The notes beneath the pieces were generated by a model. It searched no databases. It saw only the letters and a list, made by a program, of their open reading frames with translations, and had not been told where the DNA came from. Shown one piece after another: positions 1-12,263 of a stretch of 64,000 bases of DNA (the first letter of the stretch is position 1; each line of letters begins with the position of its first letter). A program made the position numbers and the translations under genes. This stretch comes from Siphonodentalium dalli (taxonomy: Eukaryota; Mollusca; Scaphopoda; Gadilida; Siphonodentaliidae). The stretch is taken from positions 142,511,450-142,575,449 of the forward strand of contig CP136063.1 in NCBI GenBank assembly GCA_032622095.1, in the 5' to 3' direction.

Positions 1-645
1 TCAAAATGAACGGTTGGAACTTGACGATAAGTTAAACCGCGAACGCTTCATTATAACCGACATCGATCAGTTTTTATTCGGGATATCGTACATCTCAATT
101 CTGGAGAATATAAGGTTTTTCCAAATAGTGCAACACTATATTGCTGCGACAAAACGCTTCGATTGATGAACGTCTGGCTGCGTTGACATATAGCCACAAT
201 CCAATGTCAACCACAAATCGCTCAATATACACCAAACACAAACATTGCTAGACACCTCTCCCTCATTCGGATTGCCACATCCATGCACCATTTGTATACA
301 CATCGATAATTTCTTCCAGCGTAACTGTCAAGGGCGTCATCGGGCGAATCGCCAAATTCACTACTATACAAATTTAGCTTAACCTTACAGTCAAATGTTT
401 GATACATACATAGCCTTGAAATATTGGTAATCCATAAACATACGCTGAAAGATGTTATACGACATAATGCAAATTCAAATTGTTTTCTCACCACGTACAA
501 ACGTTTCTGTTATCGCCTTCTTGTCATCTTATAACAATGTATTGTCAATTCTGTACGGGAGAGGGGCTACCTAAGTTGAAATAACTTGTGCCCCGATCCC
601 TTTTGTATATTTATATACGAATAAAATATGTTTAAAGTAAAAAAA
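1..645 (+). mobile_element. 3' end of a Nimb/Jockey-like LINE (ORF2 C-terminus plus 3' UTR)
   Basis: An open frame runs from base 2 to a TGA at 164-166 and ends in ...AATKRFD. This resembles the C-terminus of the LINE at 23987-24358, which ends ...SSTKRFN after a similar aromatic-rich stretch. It is the last ~54 residues of a retrotransposon ORF2 and lies downstream of the reverse transcriptase. The following ~480 bases are 3' UTR. They finish at 600-645 with a purine-poor block, then AATAAAATATGTTTAAA, then an A-rich tail. The same ending recurs at 23730, 37640, 6400 and 42660, the last two in variant form. The element runs off the left edge, so its upstream length is unknown. Family assignment (Nimb) is by resemblance only. 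Confidence 0.6.
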
Positions 646-859
646 AGTATATGGAATATGTGCAAACGCTGAAGAATTCCATTGCGTAGAGAGGACAGAA
701 AATTGGAGTCTGCATCTCGCTAATATGGGCATATGCTCAATATATTTGCCGAAAACGGTCACGCCAACTATGCCGAGAGCTGTTGACTGTATCTCCAGCA
801 AATGTTGGAACTACCTAATAGCACCCTTGGATGTACAAGTGTTTCGCCGAAAATAGTTT
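646..859. other. No gene recognised
   Basis: Short unassigned stretch between the LINE tail and the nuclease-like pseudogene. It may hold the extreme 5' end of that pseudogene, but I see no clear homologous frame. Confidence 0.4.
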
Positions 860-2290
860 CATTCTGTACGTAGGAGCAATAGAGTATGGGCAGGATCTAT
901 CATAAGCAGAGGATGTCTTACAAGAGGTAGAGGCATGACCGAATCTGTCCGAATGCAGTGGATATATAGTATGCATAGGTGCGCCGAGTTTCATGATGCC
1001 GTGACAGAATTAACCAAACTTAGACACACCACCAGTGAACAGCACGCTGAGTTCGGGGCAAGTAGGAGCAAACGTGAGTCTGATGATTTGATAAGCATAC
1101 AACGTTGGTTTGGTCAACAAGAGCCTTGTGATTTGAGTGAAGGTGATTTAAACTACGCTCCCGGTCGTCCCACTTAACAGTTAGTGATGTGGACGGTGTT
1201 AACTGCATTGATTCTGAACGTGTCGGTTTCGTGATCCACAAAAAGCTCAACAGCATAAGTATCACAGATGCCTCTATCGAGAGGAAGAAACACATAAAAT
1301 CTGTTGACCATTTATATCTTGGGATCAGAGTCGAGAATGATCGAATGTAATTCAATCCAACTGTGCTATTCTCACGATTGATAGCAATTACACAACGCGA
1401 AGAGGACATGGCTAAATATTTTTGACAGCAATACCAACATCACTATTCAAGGATCATGCGATGAGGAAACTCGCAAAAGCCCAAATTAGCTAAAGCGTTG
1501 ACTGATTATATCCATGGTTGTGATCTGCCAGAGGAAGGCATCGCTGTTATCGATGGTGGGGCTCTTCTCCACAGAGATAAGTTGGCAAAAGAATGCACAT
1601 ACCGAGAAGTAGCCAACCAATATGTTAAGTACGTGCGAACGAAATATGGAGTTGGGTGCATCGTGTTCGATGGTTATGGTTATCTATCAAAGACCACGAA
1701 CACCGAAGGCGAAGTGGGAAACATGTGCAGATGTTCAACACAAAGACCACATGGATGCTCATGTGAATCAAGAGATCTTTCTCTCAAATGAGAACAATAA
1801 GATTCAGTTTATTGACTTGAGTGAACTACTCAACGCAGATGGACAAACAGTATACAAGAGTATAGGAGACACAGACACATTGATAGTTGCCTCTGTCATT
1901 GAATACGCATCACATCCCAAACAAGTGAGTTTGATTGCAGATGACGAAAAAAAGTAAAAGAGGCATTACATTATGGAAAAATGGCGATATCGTGAATAAG
2001 GCGGGTGATGTCACAACAACAAACATTCTATTTTTGCATGCGTGGTTAGGTTGTGACACCACGTCTGCCATATTTTGGGCATGGTAAAACCGGTCTTACC
2101 AAGAAATACCAAGAATCGGCTGACTTTCGGCTTACATCACTAAGCACATGCATAATATCGATGCCACCCAATGTGAAATAGGAAAATTAGGTATAAAACT
2201 GTTATTATGTACGGTGGAAAGTCGGAAGAAAATCTAAATACTGTACGTTATGCTAAATTTATGGAAATGGTTTCGTCGAGCCAAGACATA
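860..2290 (+). pseudogene. Degenerate FEN/XPG-like (PIN-fold) nuclease family protein, uncharacterised
   Basis: Pieces of one protein appear in order on the plus strand in changing frames. They are: an N-terminal segment (935-1177, containing RGRGMTESVRMQW and SEQHAEFGASRSKRE); a nuclease-like core (1498-1960) with VIDGGALLH, CIVFDGYGY and GDTDTLIVASVIE; then LGCDTTSAIF near 2047-2080; and CMYGGKSEENLNTVRYAKF near 2205-2265. The order acidic VIDGG, acidic DTD, then GCDTTS recalls FEN1/XPG-type metal-binding nucleases. I remember this arrangement from a large group of uncharacterised invertebrate proteins. At least four frameshifts or stops break it, so it is not functional as it stands. The C-terminal part of the same family is found again in both arms of the inverted-repeat element at 20731-27623. 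The exact family and its activity are inference. Confidence 0.55.
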
Positions 2291-2985
2291 AGCTTGAAAT
2301 TTTCAGATTCGGCCGCCATATTGGCATCCAGCCTCCCTTTGGTTACCACATTATATTATTGTATCGTCTGTCCCATGTTTAAGTCAATATAGCTTCCGTT
2401 TTGGTTGGATAGTTTCCAAATAAACAGGAGTTCGCGTGCTAATGGGCACTGACTCGAAATATCACCGTTTGGCCGCCATCTTGGACACCATCTTGTATCC
2501 TGACTGTTGTGCTATTTTTTGTGAATTTTGGATATGTTGGTTCCTTTCTGCATCAAATAATATCAAAACTACTTGTATTGAAATGTGAGATATCAATATA
2601 ATATACATTTGTATTAGAAAAATATTTATATACACTTTAAAATTATAATTTTGCCGAACTCGGCGGCCATATTGATAGCCATATGCCCCAGAGACAACGA
2701 GTTTATCACTTTATATGATCTATTAAACATGTGTTACTTTCAATGTGGAATATGTTTTGGTGCAAAATGTTCCATATTTACCGAGGTTTCGTATGTTATT
2801 GGGCAACGATGGGAAATTTAGTTATTGTTTCGGCCATATTGGACGCCATCTTGGATCCTGAATTTTCCCATGAGCGGATTTTTGCGGATTTTGGATATGT
2901 TGTTCCTGGTGTTTTTCCGCGTCGAATAACACCAGATTGTATCCCAATTTCTTCCGGGTTCAACTCTCCCACGACCACACTGTTA
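2291..2985. repeat. Two diverged copies of a ~365-bp non-coding block
   Basis: Blocks with the same internal order repeat about 365 bases apart. Each has GGCCGCCATATTGG-type boxes (2310 and 2650), then GCCATCTTGGA (2470 and 2840), then TTTTGGATATGTTG (2527 and 2890) followed by a run ending CGAATAA or CAAATAA. Copies are strongly diverged. Open frames here (2207-2392, 2731-2988) are by-products of the repeat. Confidence 0.55.
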
Positions 2986-4821
2986 TAAAATTGTTTGCAA
3001 CATGCATATTTTGTCCGAGCTTTTATTCATACATTTTTATGTCAATGTTTTTGAAACTTGGCACATATATTTAGTACCATGGGAACCTGTGTACCTGTGA
3101 TTATTTCGTCTGTTCGACTTTTTTTGTGTGGAGTTATTCCCCTTTTTCGACTTAGAACATTTTCACAAAATGCATAATTTTGTCAGACCTTTTGTTCCTA
3201 AATTTTTCGGTCAATAGGATAAGGGTTAGGGATTAGGGTTGTACACCTGCAATGTGAATCTGCTATTTTATTATGTTAATTAAAAGTTTACTGAAATGTG
3301 AAACATCTTAGTATTTTAAAAACACGGGGGGGGGGGGGGGTATCCTTAGTTCCATTGTGACAGTCACACCTTTAGTTAGAACTTGACCCAGTGCGACCAC
3401 ACACATGTGTAAGGATGTGTTGTCGGCGGACGAACATCACACGGCCTGTAATTCCCAAGCAGCTCGCCAAATATTCACTATATTTACATGCATATGTGTA
3501 TCCACCCTTAATAGGCAAAGGATCCATACAAGGTAATCTCAGTGTACGATTATTTCATGTATTTATAAATCTCTTTTGACAACATTATAGTGAGTAATTA
3601 CTAGGTCTAATGTGAGTCTCTTTAAATCGAACGAGACGATAGTATGAATGGTTCCGATTCCTAAGTAGCCTCGTTGAAATGACTCATGAACTTTAGAGAG
3701 TTCTGTGTACTGAACAACTGTCATAGCATGTAGTCTCTCTGTCGTATTATTGGCGAACTAATGCCAATTTCTGCGCTGTGTTGGATCCTTAGATTCTGAT
3801 TGATGGTGAAATAAACGTACAGATCGTTAAATACAGATCGTCGAAAGATATACAATTTCCTATTTTTATTTTTACCTCCACGTTTGCCACTATTCCTTTT
3901 CGTCCTGGAAAACTGTAGTTTTGGTGATGACGATCATACCAAGGATGCCACTGTATGTATATCCAGATTATTATCTATAATGTAGGCAATATCTGATGTA
4001 TATTCTTGGAGAAGTACCTTTAGTCACAAATTATTGCTGACCGACATTGATTGTTTTGTTTTGTTGCTATTGTTTTGGTGGGATGCGTGTAGTTCATTTG
4101 GTAATTCTATCGTGTCAATAAATGTGTCTATTTTCCTCCGACCATCTCTAGGAACTGAAGGTTTCAAGACATAGTTTCCACAGATACATCAGCATTGCAT
4201 ATTTTATATTGAAACAGGTATTTGGGCACATTTGAGTGATGTGTTGGTTCAGTGTGAAAATGTCTTATGTGGATTCGCCGGACCGATTCGAATGAACTGC
4301 ATCTTATGGTTGTTGTCATCTTCTGTCTCCTGTTATACCTGGGCATGACGCATTGTCTAGATAACTTAGTTTTTCCAGCTTGATACTTGTATCTACTTAT
4401 TGTGGGTCAATTGTCCATTGCTCTCATGTGTGTGATCCTGGAGATCTAGATAATATGTAGTATATCTCCAACAAATTACCTCACTACCTCACGCTATATA
4501 TGACGGTCAAGTCTCAGATAACAGTTTGTGTATACACAAAATGTAGTACATTCTGGGAATCGTATTCTGAATTGGACAGCATACATGTATCGTTTTCGTG
4601 AGAAGCCGTGACATTTTGGAGGTTGTACCTGTTTTATTACGCGGTCAACGATTGTTTTCTTGCTACACATGATTACGTTTTATTCACCCTCTATCTGATT
4701 ATGTGTGATATCATATACACATTCATATATACTATTTACTTGTTCATTGATAGCTTAATTGCATCCGAGCCAGCATCGTCTAAACGGATTAACAAACAGA
4801 CGAAAAAGCCAACCCTCCGTC
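2986..4821. other. Unassigned AT-rich DNA with a 15-base G run
   Basis: I see no protein homology or structural RNA. A run of 15 G lies at 3326-3340. A short GGGTTAGGG-like stretch near 3228 is too small to be telomeric. Small open frames (3391-3579, 4164-4346, 4608-4829) have no recognisable content. Confidence 0.4.
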
Positions 4822-5923
4822 TTAGGTGACACTCCACAGTTTCTGCAGGGATTGGTGCAAAAATAAGGGGGGCATCAATTCAACGAAAAATAACTGAAAT
4901 GCTATCCCACAACACATATACAATGTATATATACCTGGGTTGAGCACATACTAGACTTAAAGATTTTGGTACAGAATTGTCATTTTAGTGGGGGTAGCAA
5001 GAGTTATGCCCCTTGATTGTGCGCCTGAAAAATGAAATTTTGATGCAAAAATGGCCAAAATAAGCGATTTTCAGGCCCGTGGGACACAAAAACCAGAAAA
5101 TCTATGGTATAGCCGCCTATGGTGTCTGGAAGAACACTGTTTCCTCACAATAATATCAATTTCAAACTTCTCACCACTGTAAGTTTAAAAAAAATATTTT
5201 TCATGCAGATGACAAATTTTAGGTGCTAAAAAGTCACGCTGGTGTCTGGAGCCACTGTTTCGCAGAAATCGCTACTACTTCATACTGCAGGGATTGGTGC
5301 AAAAATAAGGGGGGCATCAATTCAATGAAAAATAACTGAAATGCTATCCCACAACACATATACAATGTATATATACCTGGGTTGAGCACATACTAGGCTT
5401 AAAGATTTTGGTACAGAATTGTCATTTTAATGGGGGTAGCAAGAGTTATGCCCCTTGATTGTGTGCCTGAAAAATAAAATTTTGATGCAAAAATGGCCAA
5501 AATAAGCGATTTTCAGGCCCGTGGGACACAAAAACCAGAAAATCTATGGTATAGCCGCCTATGGTGTCTGGAAGAACACTGTTTCCTGACAATAATATCA
5601 AACAATTTCAAACTTCTCACCATTGTAAGTTTAAAAAAAATATTTTTCATGCAGATGACAAATTTTAGGTGCTAAAAAGTCACTGGGCACGCTGGTGTCT
5701 GGAGCCACTGTTTCGCAGAAATCGCTACTACTTCATACTGGTGGGGTCAAGGTCACCTGAAACAATATTTTTCAAAACTCAAAGACATCCTCTAAAAATC
5801 CACAAACTCATAACTAACCTTCTCTCAATAAACATACCACACCCATGGTGATAGAAAACACTGGTACTCTATTCTAAGAAATTTACCCCTACTGATCATT
5901 CGAAACTGTGGAGTGTCACCTTA
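4822..5923. mobile_element. Non-autonomous TIR element with TTA target duplication and internal tandem duplication
   Basis: The element 4825-5920 begins GGTGACACTCCACAGTTTC and ends with its exact reverse complement, giving 19-base perfect inverted ends. TTA flanks it on both sides (4822-4824 and 5921-5923). A 3-bp TTA/TAA duplication is typical of PIF/Harbinger elements, which is the likely class; the end bases themselves are not diagnostic. The interior is two nearly identical ~440-bp copies in tandem (4843-5283 and 5285-5738). Both start CTGCAGGGATTGGTGC and run through a CATACTAGRCTTAAAG box to a GCTACTACTTCATACTG box. There is no transposase; the small open frames inside are not coding. 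Confidence 0.75.
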
Positions 5924-6394
5924 ACAACTTCAATATGACCCAACAATGTCATCCTTGATAATTACTACCGCCCGGTGGGGGGGGGGGGGATAGGCACACT
6001 CAATTGCCCAGCGAGATATGTGAAACACAAAGAGCGCTTCGATCCACATTCATCCAAACTATTTCTCCATTTATTTAAACTAGTAATTAAAGGGACACGC
6101 CAAATCAATAGCATGTGCATACTCCTTATCATGTCGATTGGGAATTACATCAAGATACCAATGTACCATTCTAAATTTCATAAAACTTGAAAACTAAAGA
6201 AAAAACACACCCAGATATGAATGTAATTGGAATACCAACATGGCCAAGCCCCTCACGAATTGCTACCGTTTTCTGCGTGAAATATATTTTCCACCTGATT
6301 GAACTAGATCGAACGTTTTCCGATACACAAGAAAGGCGACCACAGTAATCCGGAGAACAATTGCCTGATCTCATTATTAAGCTGTTATGTTATG
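5924..6394. other. Unassigned DNA with a poly-G run
   Basis: A G-rich run lies at about 5975-5990. No recognisable gene. Confidence 0.35.
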
Positions 6395-7345
6395 TTATTT
6401 AGTTTAAACATATTTTATTTTAACCAATATAATGTACAAAATTCACGGTATGATGATGAGAGATATTGATGGTTATAATGGGATTTGGCAGTAAGCATAA
6501 TGCTTATCTTAAGCCATCTCCTACACGTATGAAATAATGAATGGTGACCGTTTCATACAGACAAAACTAGAATGTACATTTCGATGTATATGAATGTATA
6601 CAGCTCAAGAAATTACTTACTGTTATTGTTAATTATAATGTGCCTGATAGCCCCCCCCCCTCAATCGTAGCAGGTTTTGGCAGGGTACTTTTGGGATTGA
6701 TGTTACAATTAGTTTAATTTTGATTTTAATGCGTTTTTAATTTGTTCCATACGTAGCCTAAGGTCGTATACATCAGGTCTGTGCATAATATGGCTTGAAT
6801 CTGCCAGTTAGTTCTATATATTTCTGAATGTTAGCGAATATCTCAATGTTTTTGGACAAGGGAAGTGATTTTGAACCTTCTAAGAGTGTTTTTGTTTCCA
6901 AATTATTAAGGTTGCTGAGACATATATCTCTCTCGGCTTCAAAGACTGGGCAATAGTGCAAGAAGTGTGATACTGTTTCAATTTCGCCACATATACAATA
7001 TTGATTGTCTTGCAAATGATTGAGATATAAGTCGTAGTTCAGATTGCTACACCCTAGTCGTAGTCGACAATGAAAAATTTGACTTCGTCTTGTGTAAGCA
7101 AATTCCATGTGACGGGGGCTCACGACGAGGTCAGTATTAAGAAAAGATTTGAAGTCCGATATGGTTTCACAATTTTTAGCCTCCGGTGGTAGATCATTCC
7201 ATAGACTCACAGCTGCAGGTAAAAAGGATTTTTTATATGATTCAGTATTACAAAAAACCGGTTTCATGTCTTTAGGTCTGAAGTCGTAATTTGTTAGACT
7301 CCCTGATATAGGGGGAACATATATGTATAGGTAGGCGGTGTTGAC
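6395..7345 (-). mobile_element. 5'-truncated Nimb/Jockey-like LINE, 3' end
   Basis: The minus-strand frame 7267-6773 (164 aa) is a LINE ORF2 C-terminus. It opens with AAVSLWNDLPPEAKN and contains the cysteine/histidine cluster CICGEIETVSHFLHYCP followed by AERD, the usual end-of-ORF2 zinc-knuckle layout. Homology extends in another frame to about 7345 (VNTAYLYIYVPP), so a frameshift separates the two parts. The 3' UTR runs leftwards and ends near 6400 with AATAAAATATGTTTAAA on the minus strand. The same UTR is present alone at 42655-42790. RT palm motifs are absent because the copy is 5' truncated. A homopolymer of C lies in the UTR near 6651-6660. Confidence 0.75.
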
Positions 7346-7800
7346 TTTTTCACCATTTTGAAACGTTTTTGAAATGTTATGTTATTTGAAAATTATATTA
7401 CCAAAACACTGCACCTCAGCGGCAAAACACACCAAAGCCATCTAGTTCAAGTCCGGCTTCATTAACCCCTAGACACTAAATCAATATTGGTTAATAATGG
7501 CCATATGTACATATGGTGTCATCTTTTTCAGAAATGTGCAGAAAGAATGTTTATCATGAGGTTTCATAACTCCTACTCAAACAAAACAAAATAACACAAT
7601 CAACTAAGATCCATTTAACAGTTTGTGATCATATTGCGAATATATTCCTTCGATAATCACCACACAGATACTCCAGACCAAAGTATAACAAGATGAAAAG
7701 TCACTATCTCAATTACAGAACATTATGAAAACGTTATTAGAACGTAAGACTCACACATCCAATCAAATACAAAAAACATGACATGGGTCTGAACACGGTC
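7346..7800. other. Unassigned AT-rich DNA
   Basis: No gene seen; the sequence grades into the long AT-rich repeats that follow. Confidence 0.35.
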
Positions 7801-8282
7801 AAAATTTCCAGACTAATTGGTTAGCACTGATATTGTGCATCCCTTTAATGACTCAACTCAAGTTTGTTGATATATTCAAAATTTAGTCAGATGCATGACG
7901 CAATGCATTCATTTAATGGCCCATTCTGTGGTTGTGATGCATTAATGCATTCACAACAGTTTAATGTATTAATCAGTAACCACACATATTATTCCAATAA
8001 TGGATATTACAGTTAATAAATATTAATTTTGACTGTAACATGTTGACGTTGTTAACCGACTTCTGAAACCCCTCAAGGCTCAAGAAATAAGGTGGAGATT
8101 TGCCTGACTAATTTTGTCGAAATATTCAAATCCCTTTAATGACTCAATACACGATTATGACATATTCAAAATTCAGACATTTATATACCGTTAAATAACC
8201 CATGACATTTGTTTTTTGGTGATGCATTTAAAAAAATCCCAGTGTAAAATTGATAACCATTGTTATTAATTAGTTATAGGTT

Positions 8283-8408
8283 ATCGACCGCAATAAGTAG
8301 AACGCTGCCCGCGTCATAAGTAACAAAAAGTCGGCCAATAAGTAGAAAACGCGACCAATAAGTAACAAAAAGTCGGCCAATAAGTAGAAAACGCAGCCAA
8401 TAAGTCAA
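8283..8408. repeat. Minisatellite, ~42-bp unit, about three copies
   Basis: GTCGGCCAATAAGTAGAAAA alternates with CGACCAATAAGTAACAAAAA through this stretch. The minus-strand open frame 8660-8274 owes its length to this repeat. Confidence 0.8.
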
Positions 8409-8732
8409 GGTGACATAAATGACGTCATACGTAATTAGCTCGATCGGCAAAGAATATTGGGTCGACGGAAGATAGATTGCAGTTGATTTCGGATGAATTA
8501 CAGAGTCACTGTTTTTGGGAGTAAATATACATGTACGTGAATGTATCCGTATCAATATCATTCCCAGTGGAAACTGACAGTACTGTGAAATCGCTGCAAG
8601 TTCTTCACAAAGTTCACAAGAATAAAAATTGCTGGAATAATTGTTAATTGAATAAAACACACAATGGTATATCTATGTTAATATATTCATCCTATGAAAC
8701 AATTATTACATTGTTGCTAATTAATAAAATAC

Positions 8733-8868
8733 TTATTAATTGGTTGTTTCCACATTGACCGAGTTATGAGGCATCGGTCTGTCGTATTAGCCTTTGGCCT
8801 GCGGCCTCAGGCTAATACGACAGACCTCGGCCTCATAAATCGGCCAATATGGAAACAACCAATTAATA
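8733..8868. repeat. Long hairpin (palindrome)
   Basis: Arms of about 60 bases (8733-8794 and 8808-8868) are reverse complements with a few mismatches. The outer end is TATTAATTGGTTGTTTCC and the inner end is CTGTCGTATTAGCCT. The GC-rich turn reads GCCTGCGGCC. It lies within the AT-rich repeat. Confidence 0.85.
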
Positions 8869-9954
8869 ATATAATACTGTGCATCCACTCGATAACATTA
8901 TACATACTTGTTGACATATTCAAAATATAGTCATTTGAGTGCCACTACGCATACCTTCAATGACACATGCTATGATTGTGATGCATTCATGTTTATTACA
9001 GAACTGTGTAAAACTGAGATCTAGAAGACAGTAACATCAATACCGCTGAAATTTCCAGACTAATTAGTCTGTGAATACCTTTATATACCATTAAATACCC
9101 ACAACATTTTTGATAATTGGTTAGCACTGATATTGTGCATCCCTTCAATGACTCAACTCAAGTTTGTTGATATATTCAAAATTTAGTCAGATGCATGACA
9201 CTATGCATTCATTCAAGGGCCTATTCTGTGGTTGTGATGCTTTCATTAGAGTATTATGTACCAATCAGTAACCACTCATTTAAATTCCAATAATGGATAA
9301 TTGAGTTAATAAATATTAAGTCTGACTCAAACATTTTATCGTTGTTAACTGAATTCTGAAACCCCGCAGAGAAATAAGGCCGAAATTTGCCAGACTAATA
9401 TTGTCGAAATATTCCAAATCCCTTTAATGACTCAATACACGACTGACATATTCAAAATTCTGATAATATGCCCCGTTATTAAAATTACCCAAGATATCCT
9501 TTTGTGATGCATTTATAAAATCTCAATGTACAATTTACTAATTACATGATTATGATATATTCAAAATTCAGATAATATATGCCGTTAAATAACCCACAAA
9601 CATTTTTATGGTGCATTTATAAAATTCCAGTGTATATATTCATACCTTGCATCCGTTTAATGTCTTTATACATGTTTGTTGACATATTCAAAATAATATC
9701 AGATGAATGACACTGTGCATACATTCAATGACCCATGCTATGATTGTGATGCATTAATGTGTATTACAGAACTGTATAAACTGTAAACTGAGGTAATAAC
9801 TCAATACATGATTGTGATATATTTAAAATCTAGTCATATGTAAACTATGACAGGTCTAGAACACACCAACATGATTAAGGTCGAATCTGCCAGAATAATG
9901 TTGGTGAATAGAATCATTATGCCAATAAGAAACCCATGACATAATTGCGATGTA

Positions 9955-12240
9955 TACAATACAATACAATAATTAATTTGTGTAGTGCTCAATATTATGA
10001 GTACATATTCAACGGCGCTTTACATTACATCGAGCTCATTGCCTAATCAGCATAATACATGTACATGCACATATATCATCTAGGAATTAATTGCTACATC
10101 AAAGAGATATGTTTTGAGGCCGGTCTTAAACTTATTTAAATCAGTGAATATTTTCAAGTGAGGTGGAATGCTATTCCATAGATGTGGACCTGCAAATGAA
10201 AATTCCCTATCGCCAAACGTTTTCTGTTTGTTGAAAGGAATGTACAAAAGCATACTGCTATCATATCGTAATCCATATGTACACACATTTCTGTCTTTGA
10301 TCCTATCCTGTATATACAATGGTGACATGTTATTACGAGATTTGAATACAAGCAAAATAATTTTGAACATGATTCGATACTCCACTGGCAGCCAGTGTAA
10401 TTGCTTGAGAACTGGAGTTATATGTTCATACCGAGGAGTGTATGATACAACTCGCGCCGCAGCATTTAGCACCTTTTGCAGGCGATCACACTGGTAATCC
10501 GGTAGTCCATGCAGTAAAGAATTACAGTAATCTAAGTGTGACGTGACAAAAGCATGGACCAATGTCTTAGTTGAGTCTACATCGAGGTATTGTCTAATTT
10601 TTCGGATTTTGTATAAACCTCTGAACGCCTTCTTACACATATTAGAGATATGGTTATCCGTTGTCATGTTTGTGTCAAAATACGATCCCAGGTTGCGAAC
10701 AGTGTCCTGTGTTGGTATGTCGGCGTCTTCCACACGAATTGAACTGATGTTGACTTTCTGAAGTTGTTGTCGAGAACCAATGCTTATGAATTCAGTCTTA
10801 TCGTCATTTATCATGAGTCGGTTGGTAATCATCCACGCTCTAATGTCCACAATATAGTTCTCCACAATTTGGCGTGCTTTAGTTTCGCCTCTCTCTGTCG
10901 GTCGAAATGAAAAGTAGATTTGGGTATCATCTGCATAGCCGTGAACATCGGGGAGGTGACTTTCAACAACTGAGAATAATTTCGAAATGTAGAATAAGAA
11001 CAGCACGGGTCCAAGACAACTTCCTTGTGGAACTCCGCACTCGATGGGGAAATTTGTAGACTTTGAGCCATTAATGGATATTTGCTGTGATCGGTTCGTG
11101 AGGTAAGATTTCAACCAGATAGCTGCAGTGCCGCGAACACCAAAGTCAGATTGTAGAGTATCTAGAAGAATATCATGTCGGACGGTGTCGAAAGCAGCGC
11201 TCAAATCTAGTAGCACAAGCAGAGTGACCTTTCTTGTTTCCATGCTGCAGAGAATATCATTTTTGACTTTAAGCAGCGCGGTTTCATTTGAATGGTGTTG
11301 ACGGAAAGCAGAAGTGTTTATTGGAAGAGGTGCATGTTGTTCGCTGTGCAGAATGAGTTGGTCTATCACTGCCTTTTAACACAATTTAGAAATGAAGGAT
11401 AGGTTGCTGACGGGTCGGAAGTTCTTGAAAACAAGGTCAGCACCGGATTTCTTGAGAAGAGGGTGAACTATGGCTGTTTTCCAGCTACTGGGAACATGTC
11501 CTTCGCTTAATGATAGGTTTATCAACTGGGTGATGATAGGTATCAGGGAGTCACATTTCTTGAGTAGCGTTGTTGGTATAGGATCGAGTTCACAAGATGC
11601 ATTTGAAGAGCGTTTGATGATTTTAACGACGTCGTCAAGGTCGAGATCGTCGAATGTTGTGAACGTTTCCGTGGCTTCCTCTTTGTCGACACAAGGCGCT
11701 TTCATGGTGATGTTGTCAATCTTCTTTTTGATAAGTTCTATCTTTTCAGAAAAGAATTCACCAAACTGCTCCGCCAATTGTCCTGCGTCATCATGCGGTG
11801 GTAGTGTGTCATTCGGTTTCTCCTCACACATCTTTTTCACAACTTTGAAAAGTTGCCTGGTGTCACCTTCGCACTTGTTGATCGAGTCGGTGTAGTGTGA
11901 CTTCCGGGCTTCCTTTAGTTGATTGGAGAACTTGTTTCGGGCATCACAGTACGATCTTTCATGTTCTGCAGACGTGCCTCGGGTCCTCTCCTTTTTTCTC
12001 AGGTCGGCTTTGAGTACTTTCAGGTTGTCGTTGAACCAGGGTAGCGTTGGACGCACGACTATTGTTTTGGTCTTAGTTGGTGCATGTTGGTCAAGCAGCT
12101 GGGATAACGTGTTGTTGTAACAAGACACAAGTCCATTTAACTCAGTCCATTGTTGTTTATGCAGATCTGATTCTTTGATATCACTGTCGAATTTCTCAAT
12201 ATTGATGTTGTTAATTTTGCGGAAATGTATAAAAAATGTA
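9955..12240 (-). mobile_element. 5'-truncated CR1/L2-like LINE with short ACAAT-repeat tail
   Basis: Minus-strand element of about 2.29 kb. It holds the linker between endonuclease and reverse transcriptase, most of the RT and its thumb, and a 3' UTR. The UTR contains AAAGCGCCGTTGAATATG and ends in three to four ATTGT units (plus strand ACAAT, 9955-9970). This short tandem tail is usual for CR1/L2 LINEs. The AT-rich repeat resumes on both sides, so the insertion site is clear. The 5' end is truncated near 12240, inside the linker. Confidence 0.85.
10080..11369 (-). pseudogene. LINE reverse transcriptase palm and thumb (CR1/L2-like)
   Basis: A 429-residue minus-strand frame in the same register as the upstream linker. 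RT motif A is LLDLSAAFDTV (residues 53-63), motif B GVPQGSCLGP (112-121) and motif C GYADDTQIYF (144-153), with both catalytic aspartates. The thumb region has SHLDYCNSLLHGLP and LKQLHWLPVEYR, typical of CR1/L2/Rex-type LINEs. The enzyme copies element RNA at a nicked target in the nucleus. Catalytic residues are intact, but an upstream stop and the truncated endonuclease make this copy non-autonomous. Confidence 0.85.
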
Positions 12241-12263
12241 GTGTGAAAATTGATAACCACCAA
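11376..12263 (-). pseudogene. LINE ORF2, linker and first RT motifs
   Basis: A 295-residue minus-strand frame. Early residues contain LDQHAPTKTKTI and LPWFNDNLK, the hallmark linker between endonuclease and RT in CR1/L2-type LINEs. Later come ELDPIPTTLLKKC and FRPVSNLSFISKL, the first RT motifs. A TAA stop at about 11376-11378 breaks the protein exactly between this part and the palm domain. The next frame continues in register after the stop, so a single nonsense mutation is the simplest explanation. The first ~10 residues lie in flanking repeat. Confidence 0.85.

Larger units (their letters stand above)
7801..9954. repeat. Long AT-rich repeat with ~1.3-kb period and short internal sub-repeats
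   Basis: A ~400-base block starting ATTGGTTAGCACTGATATTG recurs at about 7816 and 9117 with roughly 85-90% apparent identity. Smaller boxes such as CCTTTAATGACTCAA and TTGATATATTCAAAAT recur near 7850, 8140, 9150, 9425, 9545, 9660 and 9800. A last copy lies at 12255-12310, beyond the CR1/L2-like LINE, so the LINE split this array. No coding potential. Confidence 0.7.

Noticed and set aside
3220-3245. Telomere-like GGGTTAGGG
   Set aside because: Only two imperfect units; no array.
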